DNA from: an uncultured Enhydrobacter sp.
Lineage (GTDB): Bacteria; Pseudomonadota; Gammaproteobacteria; Pseudomonadales; Moraxellaceae
Length of the DNA: 36,226 nucleotides
Direction of reading: 5' to 3'
Assembly: GCA_946222995.1 (NCBI GenBank)
Contig: CAMIOS010000023.1
Coordinates: forward strand, 1 to 36,226
The notes beneath the pieces were generated by a model, which was given only the letters and a program-made list of their open reading frames with translations, did not search any database and was not told the origin of the DNA. Shown here piece after piece: positions 1 to 7,477 of this stretch. Position numbers and translations under genes: made by a program. Each line of letters begins with the position of its first letter. Positions within the stretch are counted from its first letter, which is position 1.

Positions 1-166
1 CAAAAATTAAATTGTCATTGCCTAGCCAATCGTTTAAATTAATTAGCGTTTGGTTGTGTTGGATAGCATTTTGGCTTGCTGTCTTAAAATCTGAAATGAA
101 AGTTAAGAAGTCCATGCCCTCGTTGGCATGGGCTTTTTCATTTATAGATAACGCTAAATCATTCAT
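1..166 (-). CDS. Hypothetical protein, N-terminal part only (runs off left edge)
   Basis: Reading leftward from an ATG at 166-164, the frame is open for 55 codons to the window edge. The peptide starts MNDLALSINEKAHANEG. Its ATG shares four bases (ATGA) with the TGA of the gene before it, the usual sign of translational coupling and the main reason to trust this short piece. It continues the leftward gene run of the integrated element. I do not recognise the family, and nothing can be said of its C-terminal part. It shows that the element extends beyond the left edge. Confidence 0.6.
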   Translation of the reverse strand, partial: MNDLALSINEKAHANEGMDFLTFISDFKTASQNAIQHNQTLINLNDWLGNDNLIF

Positions 167-660
167 TCGTTGCCCTCATTATCAAAATCTAAACTTGGCA
201 TTGTGTAAAAATTATCGCTTTCTCTAAACTCACAAAATGACGTTAAAATCATTTCTACCTGTCCATTGATTAATGATTTATCCAATAACTTTTTAGCGTT
301 ACTGATAAAGTTAAAATCCATGTGCGTATAGACTGGCTCACCATCAACAAATAGCGAAAAGTAAGGAAAATAAAAGCTATTAGCCTGTTTATAGCCATAA
401 CGCAAAACATCATCATTAAAGCGTTCCTTTATCCAATTAGGATAATTTTTCATATAGGCTTTGCTTTTCTTAATAGCGTTTTTCCATTCCTTTGGCGGGG
501 TCTCATTGATTGCTAATTGCTTACGCTCTTTTGGGTCAATGTAAATATGCCGTTCCTCACCTGTTTCAAATTTCGTATAAAGGCAAAAAGGAATATTGCT
601 AGGTATCGATCCAACATTAACACGCTGTTTTATTTTTGAATTGCAATAGTGTTTAAACAT
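163..660 (-). CDS. Hypothetical protein of the integrated element
   Basis: A 165-residue soluble protein with many aromatic and charged residues and no signal peptide or membrane segment. I do not recognise a domain. I place the start at the ATG at 660 (MFKHYCNSK) because GGAG lies nine bases upstream; the in-frame ATG five codons earlier has no such site. It overlaps the end of the upstream small membrane protein by 8 bases and the start of the next gene by 4, so it belongs to a tightly coupled leftward operon downstream of the AlpA-like regulator. Function unknown; genes like this are typical accessory cargo of P4-type satellites and integrative elements. Confidence 0.65.
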   Translation of the reverse strand: MFKHYCNSKIKQRVNVGSIPSNIPFCLYTKFETGEERHIYIDPKERKQLAINETPPKEWKNAIKKSKAYMKNYPNWIKERFNDDVLRYGYKQANSFYFPYFSLFVDGEPVYTHMDFNFISNAKKLLDKSLINGQVEMILTSFCEFRESDNFYTMPSLDFDNEGNE

Positions 661-844
661 GGCTTGTAACTCCAATCGGTAAGGCGTGGGCGGGTTGGCA
701 ATGGGTAGCCAATATCAAAACAAACAAAATCATGCCCGCTATCAATAAACAATCTAACAAGGCATTGATAAAACGCTCGCTATGCCGTTTCTTTTCGCTT
801 TGTGGCGTGGTTAACTTTGGGGTGGTGTCTTTGTATCGGTTCAT
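653..844 (-). CDS. Small single-pass membrane protein
   Basis: A 63-residue protein with a charged N-terminus (residues 1-26), one clear hydrophobic helix (about 28-48, LLDCLLIAGMILFVLILA) and a short tail. Its ATG overlaps the TGA of the preceding HTH gene by four bases (ATGA at 841-844), and its own end overlaps the next gene, so it is translated as part of the element's operon. I do not recognise a family. The tail reads like a signal-peptidase site (AHA), so a secreted or anchored short product cannot be excluded. Function unknown. Confidence 0.55.
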   Translation of the reverse strand: MNRYKDTTPKLTTPQSEKKRHSERFINALLDCLLIAGMILFVLILATHCQPAHALPIGVTSHV

Positions 845-1116
845 TGCTTGCCCTCGCTTAATTGGCTTTGAATGTAGCTAGGCTCTAGCCAATATTCTTT
901 TACCTTTTTACCTGTTGGCGTGGTGATAAATCGGCTTTGAATGGGTATTCCATCATCTCGCCTTAAATCGCCCAATCGTTGCGATAAAGCAAAACACTGG
1001 TAAAGGTCTAGGGCTTGTAAGGCTGTGATTGTTTGCCCTTTCATAAGGTGGGCTAATAGCTTGGCTTTGTGCGTTTTCGTATCGTTGGGGCTTGGGGTGT
1101 TTTTGCTGTCTGTCAT
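841..1116 (-). CDS. Small helix-turn-helix protein of phage/element type
   Basis: A 91-residue protein. The stretch from about 18 to 75 (LLAHLMKGQTITALQAL through LGDLRRDDGIPIQSR) matches the pattern of the short phage helix-turn-helix domain annotated as HTH_39 in Pfam: an opening helix, then a recognition helix ending in RLGDLR, then a small beta wing. Such proteins probably bind DNA, but their targets are unknown. The start at 1116 has AAGG upstream, and the gene begins 10 bases after the end of the AlpA-like gene, so both are likely on one transcript. The family assignment is from pattern memory and is moderately sure. Confidence 0.65.
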   Translation of the reverse strand: MTDSKNTPSPNDTKTHKAKLLAHLMKGQTITALQALDLYQCFALSQRLGDLRRDDGIPIQSRFITTPTGKKVKEYWLEPSYIQSQLSEGKQ

Positions 1117-1126
1117 CTTGCCCGCC

Positions 1127-1387
1127 TTATGCTATAACTTTTGGTTGGTTGGCAATCCATTGTTTTACGTCTGAATTGCTGAATAGTAAAATGCCGTTGC
1201 GGTGCTGGGGCTTTGGGAATTTCCCTGTTTTCCACCATTTACGCAAAGTTTGATGATGTACGCCTATACGCTGGGCAAGGGGCATTACTCGGATAAAGCC
1301 CTCACTGGGTAGGGTGTCCAATGCGGTGTTATCAGTTGGCGGGGTGGCGGTTACTGGGCTTTCTGTGGTGGGGGTTTGATAGGTCAT
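1127..1387 (-). CDS. AlpA/MerR-like excisionase-type DNA-binding protein
   Basis: An 86-residue protein. After a disordered Thr/Pro-rich N-terminus, residues about 30-82 form a winged-helix of the AlpA/Xis type: RVMPLAQRIGVHHQTLRKWW, then GKFPKP and a strand ending LLFSNSDVKQWI. AlpA-like proteins usually activate the integrase gene or act as excisionase in P4-type elements, and the divided layout (regulator, cargo, integrase on one strand) fits. The start at 1387 has GGAG and AAGG upstream. A pair of palindromes lies just upstream at 1452-1493 and may be its operator or that of another element regulator. The family is confident; the exact role is inferred. Confidence 0.8.
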   Translation of the reverse strand: MTYQTPTTESPVTATPPTDNTALDTLPSEGFIRVMPLAQRIGVHHQTLRKWWKTGKFPKPQHRNGILLFSNSDVKQWIANQPKVIA

Positions 1388-1451
1388 TTTGCCTTACTCC
1401 TTTTTAGTTAAATTGAGCAAGGCAATAGTAGGTTTTAGTCTTTTATTTTTG

Positions 1452-1493
1452 TTCTATATAGAAAATAGGTGAGTTCTATAGAATTTTACCTAT
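1452..1493. promoter_or_regulatory. Tandem palindromes upstream of the AlpA-like gene
   Basis: Two perfect palindromes share one core: TTCTATATAGAA (1452-1463) and TTCTATAGAA (1474-1483). The second is framed by ATAGGT (1465-1470) and ACCTAT (1488-1493), giving a longer dyad. They lie 65-105 bases upstream of the AlpA-like start, at the 3' end of the 227-residue gene. This is the expected layout for a repressor or activator operator. The binding protein is not identified. Confidence 0.5.
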
Positions 1494-2173
1494 AAGACTT
1501 CATAAGCGTTTTTTAGCCATCTTGCTACAAAATCCTTTTCTACCTTTAAGCCTAATTTTTGGGCTTTGGCTACAATGATTTTATTTATTTCACCTGTGGG
1601 TTTCTCTAAGTCTGCTTTGTCATATTCAGCCATTTTTATAAGAGTAGCTATTAAGGCGGTCATACTGCCTACACTTTTTGGGTGTTTTGGCTCGTCATCT
1701 GCGGGCGTGTCGCTTTGGGTGTTCGGATTCCCTGCCTTACCTGCGGGTGTTGCATTTTCTACTTCTAGCCATTCTAAAAGAATGGGTTGCTTATCGGTTG
1801 GCAAGGTTAAAAAATATTCTTTAAGGCTTTGTTTATTTATAATAATTGCATCAAAATCGCTAGCCATAGCTAAATCGTTTTCAGGCTCGTATTCATGCCA
1901 ATTTCGCCTACTATCGTAATAACTGCGGGTTTCAAACTTAATAATATTTTTTTCAAGCTGTTCTAAAAGTAATTGCTTTTTTTCCCTTACACATTCAGGC
2001 AAGTATTCAAGCTGGTTAAACTCATAAGGGTTTGCATTGCACCATACGGCTAGCGATTGTTTAAAAGTTAAAGTTTCAGCAAGTTTCCAAAACTCATAGC
2101 AGTTTTTGGGCTGTGTTGGTTCGTTTACTGCGTGGCGGTTGGCGGGGTGTATCCACTGATTAATATTATCCAT
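1490..2173 (-). CDS. Hypothetical protein of the integrated element
   Basis: A 227-residue soluble protein. Its N-terminal part (about 1-130) has a Trp- and Tyr-rich stretch (INQWIHPANRHAVNEP, CYEFWKLAETLTF). A low-complexity linker follows (about 140-165, with TPAGKAGNPNTQSDTPADDE). The C-terminal part is a helical domain beginning SVGSMTALIATLIKMAEYDK and ending in a Lys-rich helix. This layout resembles small regulatory or replication-associated proteins of satellites, but I cannot name a family. The gene is separated from its upstream neighbour by 177 bases that contain repeated CATGCCTT octamers. Confidence 0.65.
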   Translation of the reverse strand: MDNINQWIHPANRHAVNEPTQPKNCYEFWKLAETLTFKQSLAVWCNANPYEFNQLEYLPECVREKKQLLLEQLEKNIIKFETRSYYDSRRNWHEYEPENDLAMASDFDAIIINKQSLKEYFLTLPTDKQPILLEWLEVENATPAGKAGNPNTQSDTPADDEPKHPKSVGSMTALIATLIKMAEYDKADLEKPTGEINKIIVAKAQKLGLKVEKDFVARWLKNAYEVL

Positions 2174-2178
2174 TGTTT

Positions 2179-2241
2179 CATGCCTTTGTCATGCCTTACC
2201 AATGGTAAAAGAGGGTGCAAGGCGGGCGGGGTTAAGGCATG
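2179..2241. repeat. CATGCCTT octamer, two direct copies and one inverted
   Basis: CATGCCTT occurs at 2179-2186 and 2190-2197, and its complement AAGGCATG at 2234-2241. All lie in the 177-bp gap upstream of the 227-residue gene. The last two form a dyad with about 36 bases between the arms. A binding site for an element-encoded regulator is plausible; nothing shows it directly. Confidence 0.35.
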
Positions 2242-2350
2242 AAAAATACCCGCTTTCGGTAGCTACTCCTAGCCTTGCAAAACTGTAAAATTTTTGTCGT
2301 GTAACGTAGGATAGGTCACGGTTTTTTCAATAAATATTAACTTGCTTTAC

Positions 2351-2671
2351 TTATAGTTTTAACTCCCCAAAACCTGTAGCATTTAATGTAGGATTTAATT
2401 TTCTGATTAACTCAAGCAAAATATCTTCCCATGTGCTAACACATTCATGCGATAGGCTGGCAAGGTGTTTGGCTTGGCTATGGTCTACTGTGCCTCTATG
2501 GATTAAGTTCAAAACGCTTGATAAATCACCTAAGGTTTCCATTGCTCCGTAAATATCGCTTGCAATGTTTGAAAGTTCAAATGCCCCAATCATAATAACT
2601 TCTTTATCATCAGGCTTTGAAAGGTCTATTATTTTGCGTTCAGTGTTTGGGGTTTGGTTTGAGGTTGTCAT
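2351..2671 (-). CDS. Hypothetical small helical protein
   Basis: A 106-residue protein, mostly helical after residue 30 (ELSNIASDIYGAMETLGDL; HLASLSHECVSTWEDILLEL). I choose the ATG at 2671 (MTTSNQTPN) because GGAG lies nine bases upstream; the ATG eight codons earlier has none. It begins 38 bases after the integrase stop, so it is probably co-transcribed with the integrase. I do not recognise a domain. Proteins of this size next to integrases are often anti-repressors, excisionases or small regulators, but nothing in the sequence lets me choose. Confidence 0.6.
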   Translation of the reverse strand: MTTSNQTPNTERKIIDLSKPDDKEVIMIGAFELSNIASDIYGAMETLGDLSSVLNLIHRGTVDHSQAKHLASLSHECVSTWEDILLELIRKLNPTLNATGFGELKL

Positions 2672-2709
2672 CTTACTTTCTCCAGTAGTTGCCATTATTG
2701 GCGGGTGTG

Positions 2710-4017
2710 TTATTCGTTGCTTGCTTTGGTGGTTTGGCTAGGTGTTAAATAAATCATGTTATCCACCTTGCCTGCCCTTAAATCGTCTAGGTAGTTCGCC
2801 CAATCGTTCATCATTTCGGTTCGCTGGCTTATCATCTCCATTCGGCTATAGGCTCGCCCATATCGGTTTAACATGGTATGTCCAAGTTGTAACTCTGTGA
2901 TTAACTCATCATAGCCTAAGCGTTCCATTAACAATGTTTTGGCGGTAGCTCTAAATCCATGCGGGGTATGTATGCCTAAGTAGCCTTTACCATCATTCAT
3001 CAATTCGCCATTAAGCAATTTATTAACTTGGTGAGGGTCGCTGTAACGCTCTTTTCGTCTAGGGTTATAAAAAACATATTCATAATCACCCGTTAAAGGT
3101 TTCATACTTTCCAATATGGCTATGGCTTGGGGTGCAAGTGGGGTTACTAGGTCGCTCATATCATCACGGTTACCCGCCTTCTGTGGTCTAAATTCCCATT
3201 GCTTAGTTAAGAAATTAATATCACGCCATTTCATGCTACAAACATCACCAATCCTTACGAAAGTTAAGGCCAGTAATTGCAAAATCTCTTTAAAATAGCT
3301 TTTTGTGGCTGGCAAGTTGTCAATATCATTTAGCAGTTTTGCAAAATCGCTAGGGTTTGTGATTGCTGGGCGGTGTGTGGTTTTATGTGGTTTCAGCGTT
3401 CCCACTAAATCTGTGGCTGGGTTGTATTCAATAACACGATGTATCAAGGCTATTTGTAGAATGGATTTTAAAACGCCTTTAATAGCCAATCCCTTGTAAG
3501 GTGTGGTTTTTTGAATGTCATTGATAAAGGCTATAACGGTGGCTGGCTTGATGTCAGTAACTCGCATTTTGCCTAGTTGGTTTTCGATAGGCTCTACATT
3601 ATCACGCTGTTTTCTGTAGGTATCGGGGGCAAGGTTCTTTTGCTTTTGGATTGCGCGCCATTCATCAATGAAAAATTGCAAAGTGTTTTTACGGTCTGTA
3701 ATTTCCTTTTGCTTTTCAGCTTGGCGGTTTTCGATAGGGTCTAGGTTTTGAGCAAGTAAGGCTAAGTTATCGTTATAGGTTTGGCGTGCTTGCTCAAGGG
3801 TAAAGGCTGGGTAAGTCCCCAACGTCATGTAAGGGCGTTTGCCTGTGAATGGGTGCGTGTAACGGTGTCGAAAATCTGCCACTGGTTGCCCTTTGGCGTT
3901 TATTCTCACGTTAAGTTCTAAACCTTTAAAGCCTGCAATAGGGTAGGCGGTTGTTTTGGTGGTGTCTTTGATAGCTTTTTTTATTTGGCTATCGGTTTTA
4001 AGTTCCAGTTTTGCCAT
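2710..4017 (-). CDS. P4-type tyrosine integrase
   Basis: A 435-residue site-specific recombinase that would cut and rejoin the element's att sites. Residues 1-100 form the DUF4102-type arm-binding domain (GFKGLELNVRINAKGQ; YMTLGTYPAFTLEQAR). Residues about 110-210 are the SAM-like core-binding domain. From about 220 comes the catalytic domain, with R255 (TFVRIGD), H353 and R356 (HGFR), H380 (LGH) and the nucleophile Y390 (AYSR). All expected catalytic residues are present, so it should be active. The proline usual in the family's TFVRPGE motif is replaced (RIGD). It is the innermost gene of the element, so the attachment site should lie just beyond its start, between about 4018 and 4223. Confidence 0.93.
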   Translation of the reverse strand: MAKLELKTDSQIKKAIKDTTKTTAYPIAGFKGLELNVRINAKGQPVADFRHRYTHPFTGKRPYMTLGTYPAFTLEQARQTYNDNLALLAQNLDPIENRQAEKQKEITDRKNTLQFFIDEWRAIQKQKNLAPDTYRKQRDNVEPIENQLGKMRVTDIKPATVIAFINDIQKTTPYKGLAIKGVLKSILQIALIHRVIEYNPATDLVGTLKPHKTTHRPAITNPSDFAKLLNDIDNLPATKSYFKEILQLLALTFVRIGDVCSMKWRDINFLTKQWEFRPQKAGNRDDMSDLVTPLAPQAIAILESMKPLTGDYEYVFYNPRRKERYSDPHQVNKLLNGELMNDGKGYLGIHTPHGFRATAKTLLMERLGYDELITELQLGHTMLNRYGRAYSRMEMISQRTEMMNDWANYLDDLRAGKVDNMIYLTPSQTTKASNE

Positions 4018-4044
4018 GATAAACGCCTGTATTTTATAGCCAAT

Positions 4045-4068
4045 CTTGTAGCCATTTTTGGCTACAAG
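4045..4068. repeat. Perfect 10-bp hairpin in front of the integrase
   Basis: CTTGTAGCCA (4045-4054) and TGGCTACAAG (4059-4068) are perfect inverted arms around a TTTT loop, starting 28 bases upstream of the integrase ATG. There is no T tract on the integrase strand that would make this a useful terminator for int. An operator or a recombinase/excisionase site is more likely. Confidence 0.5.
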
Positions 4069-4196
4069 CCATATAAAATTAAACTCAAGTTATTACAAGT
4101 GGTTTAATTATGATAGGTTAAAAATACTGAATTTACAAGGGTTTGGCGTTATATGGCTTTAGTCTGATTTTATATGATTTGAGTAAAATATGGCTT
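4066..4196. other. Probable attachment region with ATATGGCTT repeats
   Basis: The nonamer ATATGGCTT occurs at 4151-4159 and 4188-4196, and its complement AAGCCATAT at 4066-4074. A related TTTTATATGATTTG lies at about 4168-4181. Repeats like these beside an integrase gene are typical of arm-type integrase or excisionase sites, and the neighbouring gene on the other side is chromosomal. No tRNA gene is visible here, so the target is intergenic or the core site lies elsewhere. The exact core cannot be set without the other end of the element. Confidence 0.4.
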
Positions 4197-4223
4197 ATCG
4201 GTTTGCCACCTTATTTAAACACA

Positions 4224-4252
4224 AAAACCCCTTTGATTGCCAAAGGGGTTTT
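4224..4252. terminator. Bidirectional terminator after the M15 peptidase gene
   Basis: AAAACCCCTTTG and CAAAGGGGTTTT pair perfectly (12 bp, 5-base loop). Runs of A and T flank both sides, so it can stop transcription in either direction. It sits 32 bases past the end of the leftward M15 peptidase gene and marks the likely intact chromosomal side of the integration junction. Confidence 0.85.
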
Positions 4253-4283
4253 ATTTTGGAAAGTTGTTTAACTACTATTAATG

Positions 4284-5180
4284 TTAGCCATTTGGATTGG
4301 TGTAACATACATCATTCGCCAAAGCCGCTCTAGCTGTTGGCGAGCCTTTATATTTCCAGTGCCAAGACTCGACTGCAACACGGGTATCACGGACACTTTC
4401 GGGGGTGAAGCTTTGTTCCCAACCCATCGCAGGGGCATGTTGACGTAGCCAAGAATAGGCTTTGGTATTGGCAAATGAGTTATTAATCGGTGAAAAATCT
4501 AACGCATAACCCGTATGATGCTCTGAATAATGCGGGGCAGACGACACTTTATAGATTTGGGCATCGGATTGACCAGCGGCTTTTTTACGGTTTACTATCC
4601 CTTGCTGATAACTCACCGAACGAAACGCAGAACCTACCGTCAATGAAATGCCATCAGCACGAGCCGCCGCTTGCAGTTTTCGCAATGCCGCTGCCGCTTC
4701 GGGGGTAAGTTTATGACCACCGCCCACTTCAACCAAAGTACCTTCATCGGCTTGCGCAAACCAATAATGCTTTACCCCTGCTTTAATCGCATCTTTACTA
4801 TATTCGCAGTGGTGTCCTGTCGATGATGAGCCAGAATTATCAAAATTGTTATTTGAATTGTTGGCAATTAACTGCCCCATTGAATCATTGGCAGGATAAT
4901 CACGCGGAATCATACCCTTATTAGAACGGGCAGCAGGACCTTCGCCGCCACCTATAGTGGTATTAGAAATCGTCTGGATTTGGCTATATTGGGTTTGTGT
5001 GGTTTTGTCATCATTGACATTCACAATGCCATTGACAGGCGGTTGTTTAAGTTGCGTGCCTTGTTTTTGTTTAATTAACTCGATCATCGGGTCATCTGTC
5101 ATGGCATACACAACAGGTAAAGTAACCAAGCCACCAATGACAGCAACCACTGCTAATTTTTGTTTTGTGTTTAAGCTCAT
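4284..5180 (-). CDS. M15-family (VanY-like) D-alanyl-D-alanine carboxypeptidase, membrane anchored
   Basis: A 298-residue enzyme predicted to trim the terminal D-alanine of peptidoglycan peptides in the periplasm. An N-terminal hydrophobic helix (about 8-27) anchors or exports it. A low-complexity linker (about 40-120) follows, then the M15 domain. The zinc site is complete: H221 and D228 in SEHHTGYALD, H274 in ESWHWKY, with E271 as catalytic base; SAFRS at 184-188 is also typical. I start at the ATG at 5180 (MSLNTKQ), which has AAGG nine bases upstream. The longer frame from 5264 has no ribosome site. It is a single gene with its own terminator, just outside the integrated element. Confidence 0.88.
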   Translation of the reverse strand: MSLNTKQKLAVVAVIGGLVTLPVVYAMTDDPMIELIKQKQGTQLKQPPVNGIVNVNDDKTTQTQYSQIQTISNTTIGGGEGPAARSNKGMIPRDYPANDSMGQLIANNSNNNFDNSGSSSTGHHCEYSKDAIKAGVKHYWFAQADEGTLVEVGGGHKLTPEAAAALRKLQAAARADGISLTVGSAFRSVSYQQGIVNRKKAAGQSDAQIYKVSSAPHYSEHHTGYALDFSPINNSFANTKAYSWLRQHAPAMGWEQSFTPESVRDTRVAVESWHWKYKGSPTARAALANDVCYTNPNG

Positions 5181-5502
5181 TAAAGTTTGCCTTATATTGC
5201 TATTTTTCATAGTTGACCACGCAAATGCCACGCCAAGATGTATCATCAGTATAATTTTTAGCACTTTTTAAATCAACAATTTTGCTGTTTTTTTTAACAA
5301 ACTACTTGCATAAAAGAAAGATTCAAGTTACATTAAATTATAAAATTTAAAAAAATTGTCGGTTAAAAGTGCTTCACGCAGAGTATCAAAAAATCCCATT
5401 GAGGATAACTTTTTAAGTCTTGTGAGGTGTTTTAAATGGCGATGGAATAAGTCAACCTTGATGAAAATCTTAAAAGGTAATTTCCCCAACCAAAAGGATG
5501 AA
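5181..5502. other. Divergent intergenic region between M15 peptidase and SH3b genes
   Basis: 322 bases, AT-rich at 5265-5350. It should hold the promoters of both neighbours. The open frames here (for example the extension of the SH3b frame back to 5356) have no ribosome sites and look non-coding. The only element I can point to is the candidate promoter at 5306-5334. Confidence 0.5.
5306..5334 (+). promoter_or_regulatory. Candidate sigma-70 promoter for the SH3b gene
   Basis: TTGCAT (5306-5311) and TACATT (5329-5334) are separated by 17 bases, each one or two bases from consensus. This would give a leader of about 165 bases before the SH3b start. It is a weak match in AT-rich DNA. Confidence 0.3.
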
Positions 5503-5820
5503 ATGATGATGACACTAAAAAAATATGCTAGCGCAGCGGCTGTGCTAGTAGCAGCTTTAGTAATGCAATCACCTGCCAATGCGTTAGGTCCTGCGGCAGG
5601 CGGTGGCTACCAAACAGGCTATGCGTGTACCAATTCTGGCGGTAATCTAATTTTGCGTGCAGGACCTGGACAAAACTTCGCAAAGTTAATGGGTATTGGT
5701 CACGGCGTGCAACTGGTTGTGTTGGATGAAATTTCAGGTCGTGATGGTTTTAGCTGGTATAAGGTACGTGTTGGCAAACGTATTGGCTATGTGCGTTACG
5801 ATTATGTTTGTGGACTATAG
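5503..5820 (+). CDS. Secreted SH3b-domain protein
   Basis: A 105-residue protein. Residues 1-27 are a signal peptide (MTLKKYASAAAVLVAALVMQ, then AlaAsnAla). The rest is one bacterial SH3 (SH3b/SH3_3) domain: GNLILRAGPGQNFAKLMGI, then VVLDEISGRDGFSWYKVRV and GYVRYDYVC. Such domains bind peptidoglycan peptides and are usually attached to hydrolases; here the domain stands alone, so a targeting, inhibitor or scaffold role in the periplasm is inferred. Three ATGs in a row occur at 5503-5511; AAGGA at 5494-5498 fits any of them. C42 and C103 could form a disulphide. A terminator follows. Confidence 0.82.
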   Translation: MMMTLKKYASAAAVLVAALVMQSPANALGPAAGGGYQTGYACTNSGGNLILRAGPGQNFAKLMGIGHGVQLVVLDEISGRDGFSWYKVRVGKRIGYVRYDYVCGL

Positions 5821-5868
5821 TTGAAAATAATTGACAAAAAAATTCAAAATATGCCCCAAGCTTTTAAC

Positions 5869-5899
5869 AAAAAAACTCGGCAATAAGTCGAGTTTTTTT
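5869..5899. terminator. Bidirectional terminator between SH3b gene and miaB
   Basis: A run of A plus ACTCG (5869-5879) pairs with CGAGT plus a T run (5889-5899) around a 9-base loop. It lies between two converging genes (SH3b rightward, miaB leftward) and has T tracts on both strands. Confidence 0.8.
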
Positions 5900-5931
5900 A
5901 TAAACAAACACACGGTTAAAAATGCGGTAGA

Positions 5932-7389
5932 TTAACCCAATACTTCAACCAATTCACCTTCCACCAAATGCGGGCTTAATGCCTTGGTCACTTGAACGCT
6001 CACAAATTTTCCAATGAGCTCGTCGTCGCCTTTAAATAATACAGTGCGGGTGTTATCCGCTGTCCCCATCAAAAACTCAGGGTTACGGTCACCATGCTGT
6101 TCGACAAGAACTCGCACGGTTTTTCCCACCATGGCTTGGGTCTTTGCCCAAGTCGAATCGACGATTACTTTTTGAAATTCAGCTAGGCGGGCTTTTTTGG
6201 TCGCCATATCGACATTATCGGGTAAATCGGCAGCAGGCGTGCCAGGACGTTTTGAATAAATAAAGCTGTAAGAATGGTCAAAATCCAAATCTTTGGCAAG
6301 ATTGAGCGTATCCAAAAAGTCTTGCTCAGTTTCATTGGGAAAGCCAATAATAAAATCGCTGGCTAAATGCAAATCTGGGCGTACTTCACGCAACTTGTGG
6401 ATTTGCTCGATATAAATGTCAATCGTGTGGTTGCGTTTCATTGCTGCCAAAATCGCATTGGAACCACTTTGCACAGGTAGGTGTAAGTGTGACACAAGTT
6501 TTGGCAGCTTGGCATACGCTTCGATAATGTCATCGGTAAATTCAAGTGGGTGGCTGGTGGTAAAGCGAATCCGCTCAATGCCGTCAACGTGCGACACATA
6601 GTGCAACAATTCGCTAAAACGACAAATCGTACCGTCATGTTTTTCGCCACGGTAGCCGTTGACGTTTTGCCCAAGCAAGGTGATTTCCCGCACACCTTGA
6701 CTGGCAAGGCTATCAATTTCGGCAAGCACGTCATCTAGCGGGCGAGAGATTTCTTCACCCCGCGTGTAGGGGACGACACAAAACGAGCAATACTTTGAGC
6801 AGCCTTCCATAATCGACACAAACGCTTTAAAGCCTTCGACTTTCGGCTCAGGTAAAAAGTCAAATTTTTCGATACTGGGGAAAGATACATCAACCACGCC
6901 GATACGATTTTTGGGTTTGATATTCAGCTGTTGGGTGGATTGGTCGTATAATTCGGGCAGACGGTGGAGGGTTTGCGGTCCAAACACCATATCAACGAAC
7001 GGCGAGCGGGCTTGGATATTTTCACCTTCTTGGCTTGCCACACAGCCACCCACACCAATGACGAGGTTGGGGTTTTTGTCCTTAAGCTTTTTCCAACGCC
7101 CCAATTCAGAAAACACCTTTTCTTGGGCTTTTTCCCGAATTGAGCAAGTATTCATGATCAGCACATCGGCTTCTTCGATATTATCGGTAAGCACCATGCC
7201 ATGCGAGTCGCCCAACACATCCGCCATCTTTTCGGAATCATAGACATTCATCTGGCAGCCTTGCGTCTCGATAAATACCTTTTTAGCACGAGGGTGAGTC
7301 GATTGGCTAACATTATTTAGCGAACGGGGTTGGGCGGAGGTTGCCGATGGGTTGCTATCGGTTTTGGGATTAAAAGTGCTAACGGTCAT
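5932..7389 (-). CDS. miaB: tRNA-2-methylthio-N6-dimethylallyladenosine synthase MiaB
   Basis: A 485-residue radical-SAM methylthiotransferase that adds the 2-methylthio group to i6A37 of tRNAs reading UNN codons. The N-terminal UPF0004 domain carries the auxiliary cluster cysteines C45 (ETQGCQMN), C82 (NTCSIRE) and C116 (GGCVASQ). The radical SAM cluster is C197, C201 and C204 (CSKYCSFC). The last 65 residues or so form the TRAM RNA-binding domain. An N-terminal extension of about 35 residues rich in Ser, Asn and Pro is not part of the core fold and may be disordered. All cluster ligands are intact. It appears to be a single gene with an extended -10 promoter upstream; in many relatives it is linked to phoH/ybeY, which are not seen here. 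Confidence 0.96.
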   Translation of the reverse strand: MTVSTFNPKTDSNPSATSAQPRSLNNVSQSTHPRAKKVFIETQGCQMNVYDSEKMADVLGDSHGMVLTDNIEEADVLIMNTCSIREKAQEKVFSELGRWKKLKDKNPNLVIGVGGCVASQEGENIQARSPFVDMVFGPQTLHRLPELYDQSTQQLNIKPKNRIGVVDVSFPSIEKFDFLPEPKVEGFKAFVSIMEGCSKYCSFCVVPYTRGEEISRPLDDVLAEIDSLASQGVREITLLGQNVNGYRGEKHDGTICRFSELLHYVSHVDGIERIRFTTSHPLEFTDDIIEAYAKLPKLVSHLHLPVQSGSNAILAAMKRNHTIDIYIEQIHKLREVRPDLHLASDFIIGFPNETEQDFLDTLNLAKDLDFDHSYSFIYSKRPGTPAADLPDNVDMATKKARLAEFQKVIVDSTWAKTQAMVGKTVRVLVEQHGDRNPEFLMGTADNTRTVLFKGDDELIGKFVSVQVTKALSPHLVEGELVEVLG

Positions 7390-7437
7390 CGTTGTACCTA
7401 AATGCGTGTAAATGCGTTAAAGTAAAATTAACCGTCT

Positions 7438-7446
7438 ATTATAGCA
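7438..7446 (-). promoter_or_regulatory. Extended -10 promoter element for miaB
   Basis: Read leftward, 7446-7438 is TGCTATAAT, an exact extended -10 box (TGnTATAAT). It lies about 50 bases before the miaB ATG. The same TTTGCTATAAT string precedes plsC at 16215-16225, which supports it as a promoter form used in this genome. No good -35 box is apparent. Confidence 0.6.
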
Positions 7447-7477
7447 AATTTTTGGCTAAAGTTGGGCTAATTAAAAG

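Noticed and set aside
5356..5502. Upstream extension of the SH3b frame or a transposase remnant
   Set aside because: No ribosome site, the signal peptide clearly begins at 5503-5509, and I could not match either strand to an insertion sequence.
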